DNA of 64,000 bases from Brachionus manjavacas. Lineage: Eukaryota; Rotifera; Eurotatoria; Ploima; Brachionidae. The stretch is taken from assembly GCA_019054805.1 (NCBI GenBank), contig JAHQIY010000017.1, forward strand, positions 496,001 through 560,000, in the 5' to 3' direction. The position numbers and the translations under genes were made by a program. The stretch's first letter is position 1. Every line of letters starts with the position of its first letter. Positions 23,401 through 34,200 of the stretch are shown in pieces. The notes below the pieces were generated by a model, which worked only from the letters and a program-made list of their open reading frames with translations, was not told where the DNA came from and did not search any database.

Positions 23401-23712
23401 GTCGGCCAGGTTCAGCGCCGTGTCCTGGGTGTCCGCGCACAGCCGCTCCAGCAGCACGTGGTTCAGCAGCTCGAGCCGCTTGTCGTCCGAGTCCACCAGG
23501 CTCACCAAATTCGGCTCACAGTACGGAATCAGCTTGAACACCTGGTGGATTTTGGTCCTTAGCGACTCGTACTCCTGCGCGATCACCTGCTGGTTGCGCC
23601 GCTCCAGCTCCTCGGGCTTCAGCTGCTGGTCGGCGTCCGCCTCCGCCGTCAGCTCGTCCTCCTCGTTCAGCCGGTTCAGCTTCAGATTCAGTTTCTTGTC
23701 TCTTTTGTTCAT
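20440..23712 (-). CDS. Large cytoplasmic leucine-rich-repeat protein
   Basis: An uninterrupted frame of 1,090 codons. It has no signal peptide or membrane segment. The N-terminal ~90 residues are charged and helical. From about residue 90 to ~900 there are roughly 20 or more LRRs of the typical L-x-x-L-x-x-L-x-L-S-x-N-x-L type (for example LRVLNLSDNNLVNVP, LKHLDMAGNKI, LEHLNLSRNRLTSL). A strongly acidic then basic insert (DDDAEEDGDE…RKRKKKKKKD, ~880-930) precedes two more LRRs. The true C-terminus is uncertain. GTAAGA at ~20510 looks like a donor, and the last ~25 codons in the frame read like intron, so a small 3' exon below 20440 is possible. The family is unknown beyond scaffold-type LRR. 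GC content and Leu codon choice (CTG, CTC, TTG) are far above the regional background. Confidence 0.8.
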   Translation of the reverse strand: MNKRDKKLNLKLNRLNEEDELTAEADADQQLKPEELERRNQQVIAQEYESLRTKIHQVFKLIPYCEPNLVSLVDSDDKRLELLNHVLLERLCADTQDTALNLADLDLNNSSLKHFSLSKLTDMLELSQSEAFSSQELFNLNQSLKQVQLLMLSANSFKQMPYNLIDLFANLSLIDLSANSIDSIDLLYLSKFRSLRELNLSANSLKAFGADAQSTTMGGDSVFSSVERLNLSCNQLTSATSLLLSQFKNLKYLNLSDNNYLIDEQSQLPWQLMPCNLLNLVELDMSKNNKLLDQVAHSGAAARRTQRADSVLSTASSANFSHISNKVAMRSFNCLSNLRVLNLSDNNLVNVPSDIKDLRALEQLVLDHNQIEFVPNELTALKCLRRLSLRHNRLSELSDTFCHYAKFKESLTHLDLSANNLNNDSLSFKICLFENLGWLSLAHNAFDLIPNTLPKNVHHLDLSNNKLKHLMIRPLAMKAQQDDDVLVALDFAQHTSLNRLHKVKQKFDMNYDKPEIDSAEQLTLPHVFYLRNLKWLDVSHNRLAEVPTDFGLLNSNLEYLDMSGNFVSQVNTALCRGLGLLKHLDMAGNKIREITDKVRELTSLEHLNLSRNRLTSLNYELCTQLKSLRHLDLSRNHLETLPLFAHNGSRAASVSSAQSAAKKFTFNLAKLETIKLSANKFKSSFSLYTSVAHCASLVECDLSSNAIVLVDTDEVESSVLEHELAHLIDDQKAKKLSAPKLQLLRLRALRLSDNQVSFLKGGFVTFLNAVYKLAPNLAELYYAQPNGLKLAAIHHADKHYCFRDHSLDAQVLQKLQVLDLSSNGLDLFPAFVLELKNLRQIYFNQNLLKRIPNEFFKESFSLDDYGRSFKKLQVERKKPANVDQDGDDDAEEDGDEADDDEEARRKRKKKKKKDSAAKVVDPLDEQLKLVDQKEQALRSKNYLSDKLEIIHLNGNLIESIPHNFFSYFKSLKEIKLNDNPLKDPPQQSVCLSAPAKLTRNKTINNAHNQSRPALEVTSLLDKNARPKTSSYHFDKFQQSQSQVQLPLLNSNQDLKPLQSYMLKYKNREGKKFRFLLKYKFFSCVSSALRK

Positions 23713-25241
23713 TGTTGCCAGTCAACTAACATTTCAGAGCAACTTAAAACAACAGTGTTTTAAACAATATTTAGTTAGATTGGAAGAAAAGTAAAAGCCA
23801 GTTCTCTCTCTAATACCTGAGATTAAAAATAAAACAAAGCCAAAGATACTTTGTCAGTGAATATTTAATTGAAATAAAGAAAATGAGAGAATTGCTAAGA
23901 TTTTGCCATGGTAACACCAAATAGTGTGTTTACAAGCATTTATTTTTTTTCTCTTTTTTCTCCTTTTTTTTTCTTTTTTTTCTTTCTAAGCTGAGATTCC
24001 GAGTGGCAGCCTAAATGCGACAGAAATTATGTTTTTGCAAAGCTTTTGTTTGTCAAGTAGTTTGAAAACGCGTCGAATTGTGTAAACATTGAATTTTTGC
24101 TATTTGGTAAAAAAAAAATCCATTAGTCTTTTATTAAGGACACTGGATTCTAGAGCTTCAGCTCGAAAGCTTGCTCAACGAAAGGCTCGATTGTGTGTGC
24201 GCTGACTTATGGCCACACAATTTGGCATCTTCCAAAAGAGCTCAATATTTGCGCAGCATAAACAGTTTAGAGATTTTTATTAAAACTCTGTTGACGACCT
24301 TAAATAATTAGAAACCTTATCGCGCCACCCAAAAATAGGTGTTCGCGCAACCTCTTTGCACACTCTTCCATTTCGAAATTAATCCAAAATAAATTATTTT
24401 GCTTGTTTTTTTTAAACTTTTATTTTTTTATTCTTTTAGTGGAAATAGGCTAAAAAAGTACAAAGTGGTGCATATCGGTAGAAAATAAGCCGTAGCAAAA
24501 TTTGAAAATTTGCCAACAGTATTGATCAAAATTAAAAAAATGAATTTTTTTCTTAACAAAAAAAACAGCACTCGTGAAAAAAATATCTTGAGGTGCTAAA
24601 AAAAATGTTTTATTAGTTAATTGAATGAACAAAAAAAATTTACTTTTTTAATAATTCGGTCAGAAAATTGATCCTTATCTAGTTAAAAAAATATTAAACT
24701 CTTAAATTGAGATTTTATCTCAATTTTTTAATTTTTAAGAAAAAAATAATAAAAAAATAGCAGTATTATTACTGATCAAAAAATCAACCAAAAAAAACTT
24801 TTAACACAACTTTAGCAAGTTTCGCAGAACGGGATATTTAGAAAGTCTTTTTGATCATAATTTACCTATTTATTTATTTTTTTTCCGTTTAAGTTAATTA
24901 CATTTTCAAAATTACCTTGATAGACAATTAGATTTCATTTTTAATTTTAATCTTCTTGAATGTAAATTTTTTATTTTTAAAAAAAAAATGCTTGAATTAA
25001 AAAATTAACTTGAAAAATTTTTCCTAAATTTTTAACTTTTAGATCTACTTTTTTTGAAAAATTCTATTCATTGTTAAATACAGTAGAGGTGTTTTTTAAT
25101 TTGATTTTGTTGTAACTTTATTTGCTTTTAAAATAATACTTTTCTTAGAACCAATATTTAAAATTTAACAAAATATAAGAATTTAATTGTTGTTTCAGTA
25201 TCTGTAATCGTTTTAAAATTCTAGCAACATCAAACTTAAAT
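23713..25241. other. Divergent promoter region between the LRR and titin-like genes
   Basis: The two genes are transcribed away from each other. The 23713-24400 part is moderately complex and probably contains the LRR promoter and 5' UTR. The remainder is AT-rich. A splice acceptor (TTCTAG at ~25219-25224) precedes the predicted start codon of the titin-like gene, so untranslated exons probably lie within this stretch. Confidence 0.4.
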
Positions 25242-25244
25242 ATG
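25242..25244 (+). CDS. Titin-like exon 1: initiator ATG only
   Basis: The ATG is immediately followed by a donor (GTAAAT), and an acceptor lies 17 bp upstream. The next exon starts in phase 0 with SEDDKV, so the protein would read M-SEDDKV. The choice is inferred from splice signals only. An ATG inside exon 2 (KMEPDRM) is the alternative start. Confidence 0.45.
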
Positions 25245-28200
25245 GTAAATAATTTAATGGAAAAAATTATAAAAAGCCTATCACGAGCTAAAACTTTGGT
25301 TTCTGCAAGTCAATTTAAATCGTTTTTCAAGAAGTTGATTTTTGCAGAAAGCAATTTTAATCCATGTTTCTATAAAATTTTGTTTATTTTGTTTAGGAAA
25401 AATTTTTCACTAAAATATTTTAAAACTTTTAAAATCTAAAAAAAACAATGATTATTTATTTAAATTATAAGATTTAAAGCTTTAATCCTCAACAAGAATT
25501 TTCATTCACAAATATATATTTTTAAAATACAGAAAATAAATTTTCAACTTTAAATTCTAATTGAAAATTGATCCTTAATGAACAAAATGAATAAAAAAAA
25601 ATTAAAAATTAAATGAAACTAATGAATTAAAAATTTAAACTGGATGTTTTGTAAAATCTAAAAATTGTATTTTTCTAGTCCGAAGATGACAAGGTCCAAA
25701 TTTCGATTCGAAAAATGGAGCCCGATCGGATGGAAGTGGGCCAAAATTTAGAAGAAGCGCTACGCTTGCTTAAACACCATCAAGAATTGATATCAAAATT
25801 TAATGTATCCAATTTAATTAAATTAAATTAAAAAAAAATAATTAATTAAATAAAATTTTTTTAAAAGTATAAAAAAACTCAAATAACTGAGAGCATATGC
25901 AGACAGCTTTCTGTCTCAAATTTGCAGGGACTTTGGTCCGACATAGAAAAACAGTTGGACTTGCGTTTAAAACTGCTAGAGTTGTCAGTAAAGTTTCAAA
26001 AAAGTGCCCAGGTGTTTATTGAAAAAGTGAACCGAGCTAGTAAGCTATTCGAAGACGTATCGGACTCGGAAGTGTCCAATACAGATCTTGGCTACGCCCT
26101 AATTGAGCAGCATCAGCGCTCAAAAAAAGAAATCCTAGAATCTTCGCTGAGCACTTTTGAAATTGGCAAAGAACTTCTGGCTATTTTGAAAGAAATGAGT
26201 CTTTATAGCCGTGGCGATACCAGTGGTAAACATGCCACCTCTTCGGCTTGCTTTTCAATCGAAAATTTACTTGAATTGCTGAATTCAAAGCGCTTAAAAA
26301 TGGAAGAACTATGGAGACAGCGAAAATTAAAGCTCGAACAATGCATTCAAATATGCTATTTGAAAGAGGAAATAAAAAAGACTCTGGGATGGATCCGGAA
26401 CGAGGGTATGAAGCAATTAGTCGATTCCAAACTGGGAACAAACTACAAAGAAGCCGTAGAGCTTCAGGAAGATCATCTTCAATTTGAGAAACAATACAAA
26501 AAATTGCTGCATGACTCGGTGATGAAGTGTATCCGCACAGCTGACCAATTTATCCACACAGGTCTAGAACGTGCCGATGAAGCCCACTCGGAAGCGCATG
26601 TTTTATTAGAGGAATGGGAGAAATTTGCGCGCAAACTTGACCAAAGACGCAAATTGTTGTCCATAGTGGTCTCTTTTTATAAACAAACCGAACAAGCTTC
26701 GGAAAGGTTGATTCAAATTGAGAGAGAGATTAAAATCGAGCATGAAAAAATACGTGGCTTGGATGAGAACGATGCTGAACAGTCATTCAAGAAGAAAGCG
26801 AGTCCAAGCGCTGAATTCGCGCAGCGCCATGCTGATTTAAGCTCTAAACTAGCTGAAATTACTGCTCCTGGTTTAAGAGAGGGCAGAATCATACTTGAAA
26901 AATGTTCCACCGAAAACTCGGAAACTAATCATGTCATCAAAAAAGTCTATGAGTTTACAGAACATGTCAATGAGATTAAAAGCAAATTGACCAACGAATT
27001 CCAGAATAAAATTGTACAGACTTTGGAGTCTGACCACGAGTCAAAAAAAATTTCGGAATTTATGCAATTCGAGAGCAAATATAACGATGTAAGTCCAGAA
27101 TAAAAAATTTAATTTAAAATTTTGAAAAATTTTTCTTCAAAATAAGATGCTTTCATGGATAACTAATATAGGAGAAGCTTTTTTGACCCAACATCGTGAT
27201 ATGGGTCTGGACATTGTGTATGTGAGTGACTATGTTGATAATCATGAGCAAATGGAAATTGATTTAAGACAAAATGAGAAAGAGTATCAACAAATTAAAG
27301 AAAAAGCTCTTAGTTTGATGAATAAATGCGAAACTAGCGAAGAAAAGACTCAGATTGGCAAAAATTTGGAACTTATTGAACAAAAATGGAACAGACTTAG
27401 ACTTACTGTTGAACAACGAATTGCAGTTGCTTCTGACTATTTGGATTTTATTAAAATAGTGGCAAAATTTAAAAATATATCCATTGATTTAAATGAAATA
27501 TTTAAAAATTTAAATGACCACTTGTGCCAAACTAGTCCTCGAGCTGATTCAATTTTTGAACAACATGTTTTAGACAAGATCAGAATTATTGAACAGTACT
27601 ACGAAGAATTGCTTCAGAAAGGACGTCAATCAATCGCATCTATCAGAAAAGTAATAAAGGTTTATTCTAGAATTTCAGATTTCTTTTTTACATCATTGTA
27701 TTTCAACAATTCTTCAATATTTATTCATAGATACTTCAATATGTTTTCTCAAATACATCAAATAGTTTTTGAGGAAACTTAATTAGTTATTAAACAATTC
27801 ATTAATTTTTTTACTGTAATACTTCAAAAAGAATTTTTGAATACTTCAATATTTAAACAAAGATACTTCAATATTTTTTGAGAATACCTCAGAAAGTATT
27901 TGAGAAAACTTCATTGTCAATTTAGGAAAAATTTAATTTTTTTTTACTGGAATACTTCAATATTTAAATAAGGGTGCCTCAATATTTTTTTGAGAATACC
28001 TCAGCAAGTATTTGAGAAAACTTCAATATTTTTTTAAGAAAACTTCATTGTCAATTTAGGAAAAAAATTTTATTTTTTTACTGGAATACTTCAAAAAGAA
28101 TTCTTGAATACTTCTATATTTAAACAAAAATTCTTCAATATTTATTCATAGATACTTCAATATGTTTTCTCAAATACATCAAATAGTTTTTGAGGAAACT

Positions 28201-31200
28201 TAATTAGTTATTAAACAATTCATTAATTTTTTTACTGTAATACTTCAAAAAGAATTTTTGAATACTTCAATATTTAAACAAAGATACTTCAATATTTTTT
28301 GAGAATACCTCAGAAAGTATTTGAGAAAACTTCATTGTCAATTTAGGAAAAATTTAATTTTTTTTACTGGAATACTTCAATATTTAAATAAGGGTGCCTC
28401 AATATTTTTTGAGAATACCTCAGCAAGTATTTGAGAAAACTTCAATATTTTTTAAGAAAACTTCATTGTCAATTTAGGAAAAAAATTTTATTTTTTTACT
28501 GGAATACTTCAAAAAGAATTCTTGAATGCTTCTATATTTAAACAAAAATTCTTCAATATTTATTCATAGATACTTCAATATGTTTTCTCAAATACATCAA
28601 ATAGTTTTTGAGGAAACTTAATTAGTTATTAAACAATTCATTAATTTTTTTACTGTAATACTTCAAAAAGAATTTTTGAATACTTCAATATTTAAACAAA
28701 GATACTTCAATATTTTCTGAGAATACCTCAGAAAGTATTTGAGAAAACTTCATTGTCAATTTAGGAAAAATTTAATTTTTTTTTACTGGAATACTTCAAT
28801 ATTTAAATAAGGGTGCCTCAATATTTTTTTGAGAATACCTCAGCAAGTATTTGAGAAAACTTCAATATTTTTTTAAGAAAACTTCATTGTCAATTTAGGA
28901 AAAAAATTTTATTTTTTTACTGGAATACTTCAAAAAGAATTCTTGAATACTTCAATATTTAAACAAAAATTCTTCAATATTTATTCATAGATACTTCAAT
29001 ATGTTTTCTCAAATACATCAAAAAGTTTTTGAGGAAACTTAATTAGTTATTAAACAATTCATTAATTTTTTTACTGTAATACTTCAAAAAGAATTCTTGA
29101 ATACTTCAAAAAGAATTCTTGAATACTTCAATATTTAAACAAAAATACTTCAATATTTTTTGAGAATACCTCAGCAAGTATTTGAGAAAACTTCATTGTC
29201 AATTTAGGAAAAATTTAATTTTTTTTTACTGGAATACTTCAATATTTAAATAAGGGTGCCTCAATATTTTTTTGAGAATACCTCAGCAAGTATTTGAGAA
29301 AACTTCAATATTTTTTTAAGAAAATTTCATTGTCAATTTAGGAAAAAAATTTTATTTTTTTACTGGAATACTTCAAAAAGAATTCTTGAATACTTCAATA
29401 TTTAAACAAAAATACTTCAATATTTTTTTGAGAATAAAGCAATTTGTAAATGAGAAAAGTTCATTGTCAATTCAACAATACTTAAAAAAATTTCAGGAAT
29501 ACTTCAATATTTTTTTGACAATACATCAATTTGTATTTGAGAAAACTTAATTGTGTATTCAAGAATATATTAATTTTAATCAGGGATATTTCAATATTTT
29601 TCTGAGAATATTTGTCAAAGAAAAGGTTAAACAAAAATGGCGATACCATGATTTATTTAATTTTAAATTTTTTAAGTCTGACAATGAAATTTTGAAATTA
29701 AACTCGAACCATATGGTGAGTGATATAGAGCTAATAATGAACGACGCTACTAACCAAATTGAGAATATTCGTTCTCATATGGACATATGGAGAGAGAAAA
29801 TGTCGAGTCAAAAACGCTTTAAGGAAGAATGGCAGGAGTTTTTGATAACTGCGCGCCAACTGATCAAAAAAACAATTCTTGTCGAGGAAAATTTTTTTCC
29901 CAAAGTGACTGGTGAATTCGGCAATAGCCTTGAAATGGCTCAGGTTTATCAACAAAATTTGGATGAATTCATGCCTACAGTAAAACAAATATCAATCGAT
30001 ATCGAAGATTGTATAACAAAAGCTGAAATCTTGTCATTGAATGGAGATACCCAGGGCCAAAAAGACATGATTGTCAACGAACTGACAAAGATAAGACAAA
30101 GATTTTTGGCCAGAATAAACGAGTACAAGATTCTGTTACAAATGGCCATTCAATTTTTTCAAAATTACCACAAATTGGAGGAAATAATTACCGAATCGGA
30201 GCAAAAATGTTCAAATAGCGATTTACCAAATGACATTACCACTGCTGAAAATATGCTCAAAGATCATGTTCTCGAAAGAGAACATGTTATCAAGTTGTTA
30301 AATTTTACGTCTGGTGAAGGCGATGAAATTGTGTACAGAGTTAGAAGACAGGTAAATCTTAGAAAGAAAATTTTTTTATTTCTTTACTAGAAAATGTTCA
30401 TTAAGGGAGTCGAGGCGGATACTAGTGATGCAGTTCGGCGATTGTTGACCCGAACTGAGGAGCATAAGCGTTCTTGGGAACGGGTGTGGGAGGAAAAGCA
30501 ACGAGCTTTGAAGAAAAAGCTCGAGTTGTGCCAAGTGATGATAGAAAAAAACCAGATAGTGCGCGACTTGGACATGATGCTTAACGAAATCGCTCGCAAG
30601 CGCTCTTCTATTGGACACAGTCACGATCTGGTTCAGAAAGATTTGAAAATTTTTGACCAATTTACCGAAAATATGAATGTACTTTTTCAAAATAATAAAA
30701 TAAAATTTTAAATTAAATAACAAAAATTTATTTAGATATGCTCAGAAAATATTTCCAAATGGAAAAAAGTTGTGGAAAATATTCTTGAAAATTTGACCAT
30801 TAACAATTTGGATGGCTCGCAAGAAAAAGAACTAAATTTGAGCTTGCGCGAAGTAGATGACAAATGGTCATCTCTAAACCAGTCTTTGAAAGACTATCAT
30901 AATCTATTGCTGCAAGCGAATGAATTTTATAAAATGTACGAAGACTTGGAAATTTGGACTCAGCAAAAAACACAACTAGTCAATAGGTTGGTAGTGACCA
31001 AAACAGAGCTCAACGATTTAAATCAAATCGAATTCGTTTTGGATCAAATAGGCCAAAATATCAATGACATAAAAGAATATCATGACTCTAAAGTTAAGTA
31101 TTTGACCAATTTGGCGGTCGAGATCTACGGCGATCTCGACGGACCTAGTAGGATCAGACATGTGGTGACTAAAAATGTCGATTTGATGAACAATTTGGTT

Positions 31201-34200
31201 CAGTTAAAAGAAGATGTGGAGAATATTAGAGAAAAGAATGCACAAAAAATCAAAACTAGTCAAATATACCACGAGTCAAGTGTTCTAGATGACCAAATAG
31301 CGCCTAACTTTACAAAAAAATTAGAAAGTGCAGTGGTAATGGATGGTTCACAGTATTCATTTGAATGTATTGCTGAAGGAACACTTCCTTTTGAAGTCAG
31401 TTGGTTTAAAAATGGCACTGAGATTCAAAATGGACAAGATTTTACTCTTTCGTCAAGTGACCACAATTTGAGTTTGTTGATAAAAAGAACAAATATGGAC
31501 GACAATGCACTGTTTTCTTGTCGGATTGTGAACGACATGGGCATGGCTGAAACAAGCGCTTTCCTAAAAGTAAAAGAGCAAAGTAAGCCAAAAGGTAGCG
31601 CGCCATTAGTGGTCACTCCACTCGAGTCGGTTCAGCTAAACGCAGAGACCAACTACACTCTAGAGTGCATAATTTCAGGAGAGCCTGAACCAGAAGTTAT
31701 TTGGTACAAAGACCAAGTTGCTTTAGATTCTTTATCCGAAACAGTCAAATCTAGCCTGAGAACAAGCAAATTCATGAATGTAAGACAATTGACTATTAGC
31801 AATGCCAATCCGGACTTGCATAGTGGAAGTTATACATGCTTGGCTAGAAATCAATATGGTGAAGCCAATTGTAGCTGCGCAATTTTAGTCAGGAGTAGGG
31901 TTGCAAAGCAAAAACATTTTTTCAAAATTAATTTTATTTTAAAGGACCGGTTATTCGGACTATTCCAGTCGATTCAAATCGAGCTCCTGTGATCCAACAG
32001 CCTTTGCTACCTCAGTACACAGTTCAGGAAGGAAAGCCGATTAGCATGAGCTGTCGATACTCGGCATTTCCGAGAGTCGACATCGTTTGGTTGAGAGATA
32101 ATCAGCCCATAGATTTAAATTTAATGGGCTTAAGTAAGGATTTTAAGATTGTAATTGATGTTGATTCGACCAGCCTAGAGATTAGTGAGGCATATCCGGA
32201 TGATTCCGGACAATATTCTGTTGTTATTAGGAATAATATGGGACAAGCTAGGTCTAGCACTCAGCTATTTGTCAAAGAGAACTCGGAGGAAATTGAGCAA
32301 AATTTGCAAGATAAAATTCCCAATGTTCTAAGACACTTGAAAAATGTTGAAACTAAACAAGGAACACAAGTCAAATTGGAATTGTTTGTTATCGGTCAGC
32401 CTCAGCCAAACGTAAGCTTCATTTTTTATAAGTTAAAAATTTAATTAATTACATCATTTTGAAAATAATTTAATTGTACATGACTTTGGTTTTTTTTTTT
32501 AAAAAATTTTGATAAATCATTGAAACATTAATAAGATGTCAGATGATTTTCATTTCTTTAAGTTTCAAAAATTAAATTATTTTAATTAATATAAGCTTTA
32601 AAAATTTTTTTTTTTAAATAGCTTCAATATTTAAACCTAAAATTTTTAAAAATCTGACAAAATTAGATGCAATTTTTTTAAAAAATTCGTCAATTTTTAA
32701 TAAATTTAGCTTGTCTTCTTTTTAATAATGTCTAGCGTTCTATTTTATTCCTTTCTTTAAAATTAGTTAATTAGCTTTATTCTAATTTTTTAATTAATTG
32801 TAAAAATTAAAGTCTTTCCTGAATCAAAGGTTTTTTTTTTAATTAAAAAAGTCTAAAACAATTCATTTTTAAATTAAAGATAATTTGTATTAAATTTTTT
32901 ATTTAAATTTTAAATTTAAAAATCTTTTTTGGATGGGAATAAGTCTAAAAGAAATTTCTACGTTTTTGTTTTTAAACATACTTTAATGATCGACATTTTA
33001 AAAACTAATTTTTTTTTCAAATAATTTAGAATTTTAAAAAATAAAGACATAAATAATTAACTTTGATAGAAAGACATCCCGTTAAAGGGTCTATCAATTT
33101 CATTTGTTGATAAGAAAATATAAATAAAAAAAAGCAAGTAAATTTTATTAGGTACAAATTAAGTTTTATATTTAATAAAGAAAAATGAGTTATTTTTATA
33201 ATCGATGAACATTCGGTGTTTGAGGAATAATTTTCTCAAAAATTTTGACAGAACTGGGTCCCTGTTATAAATTTAAATTGGATAAATTTTATCGTGCTCT
33301 GAATAATTTAATTTGTACTCTGAAAAAAATTAAAAGTGAACCCTAAAGTATGTTAACAACCTAAAGTATTTTTAAATATAATTTTTTAAAAATAAAAATG
33401 ATAAAAAAAATTTGGTCTTGAACACGCTAAACTTGGTGTAAATGTTGTGGTAGTGCAATAGGATTACTGTTGAACACTGAAGACCACATTGCTTTACTAA
33501 ATTACAGCGTTACTCGTAACGTAAGTTGTTCTTGGTTGAATTTGGCTTATGCTTTGGCCAGATTCTTTTCAGATTCGAGAAAAGGTTGAATTTCCTCTTG
33601 GACTAATACCTTAACGAAGACTCAAAACTTGAACTTTCTTTGGGTTGTCCCGTTCTTCTAGTCTTCATTCAAGTCTGAGAATTCAATTTCTTGATTGTTC
33701 ATTTTTAGAATATTAAATAAAAGAATACTGATGGGAAATTTATTTATTTGTTTATCTGTATTATCTGTACCGAGCCAAAGCTGTATCAGATTCAAAAATA
33801 TTTAAATAACGGGTGAAGAATAAAAAATGGCACAAAATTTTATCATAAAAAATTTTTTATTTAACAAAGGCTTAAATTTTTTTTTTAATTTTAACTGAAC
33901 CCTCAAATTTTGAAAAAATAATATCAGTTAAGGTATTGAACTCCATGACGACGTATGATATTGAGCCTAGAGCGAACAGTCTTGTTATGGTCTTGAACAA
34001 CCTTTGGGTCCATTTGGCTCAGGCAAGTGCGAATTTTGCTTTCGAGTTGCTAAAGATTTTTGGCCTTCCATAAACTTTTGATTGACCGCTAAACCACTAG
34101 GTACAAATAATGGTTCGCTTATTCCGCGTTGGGAAGCAGCCAACCAGACCATTAATTTTTTTTCAAATTTTTTAGCGTACTTGTTCTTTACACTCTCAGC

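Noticed and set aside
25245..25439. Continuation of the ORF starting at 25242
   Set aside because: After the ATG the sequence is AT-rich intron-like, and GTAAAT directly follows; the Lys/Phe/Ile-rich peptide looks non-coding.
27651..27782. Extension of exon 4 into the satellite
   Set aside because: The open frame enters the tandem repeat, while a donor GTAATA at 27651 joins in phase to exon 5.
27651..29676. CRISPR-like array
   Set aside because: The repeats are ~420-bp contiguous satellite units in a eukaryotic intron, not short repeats with unique spacers.
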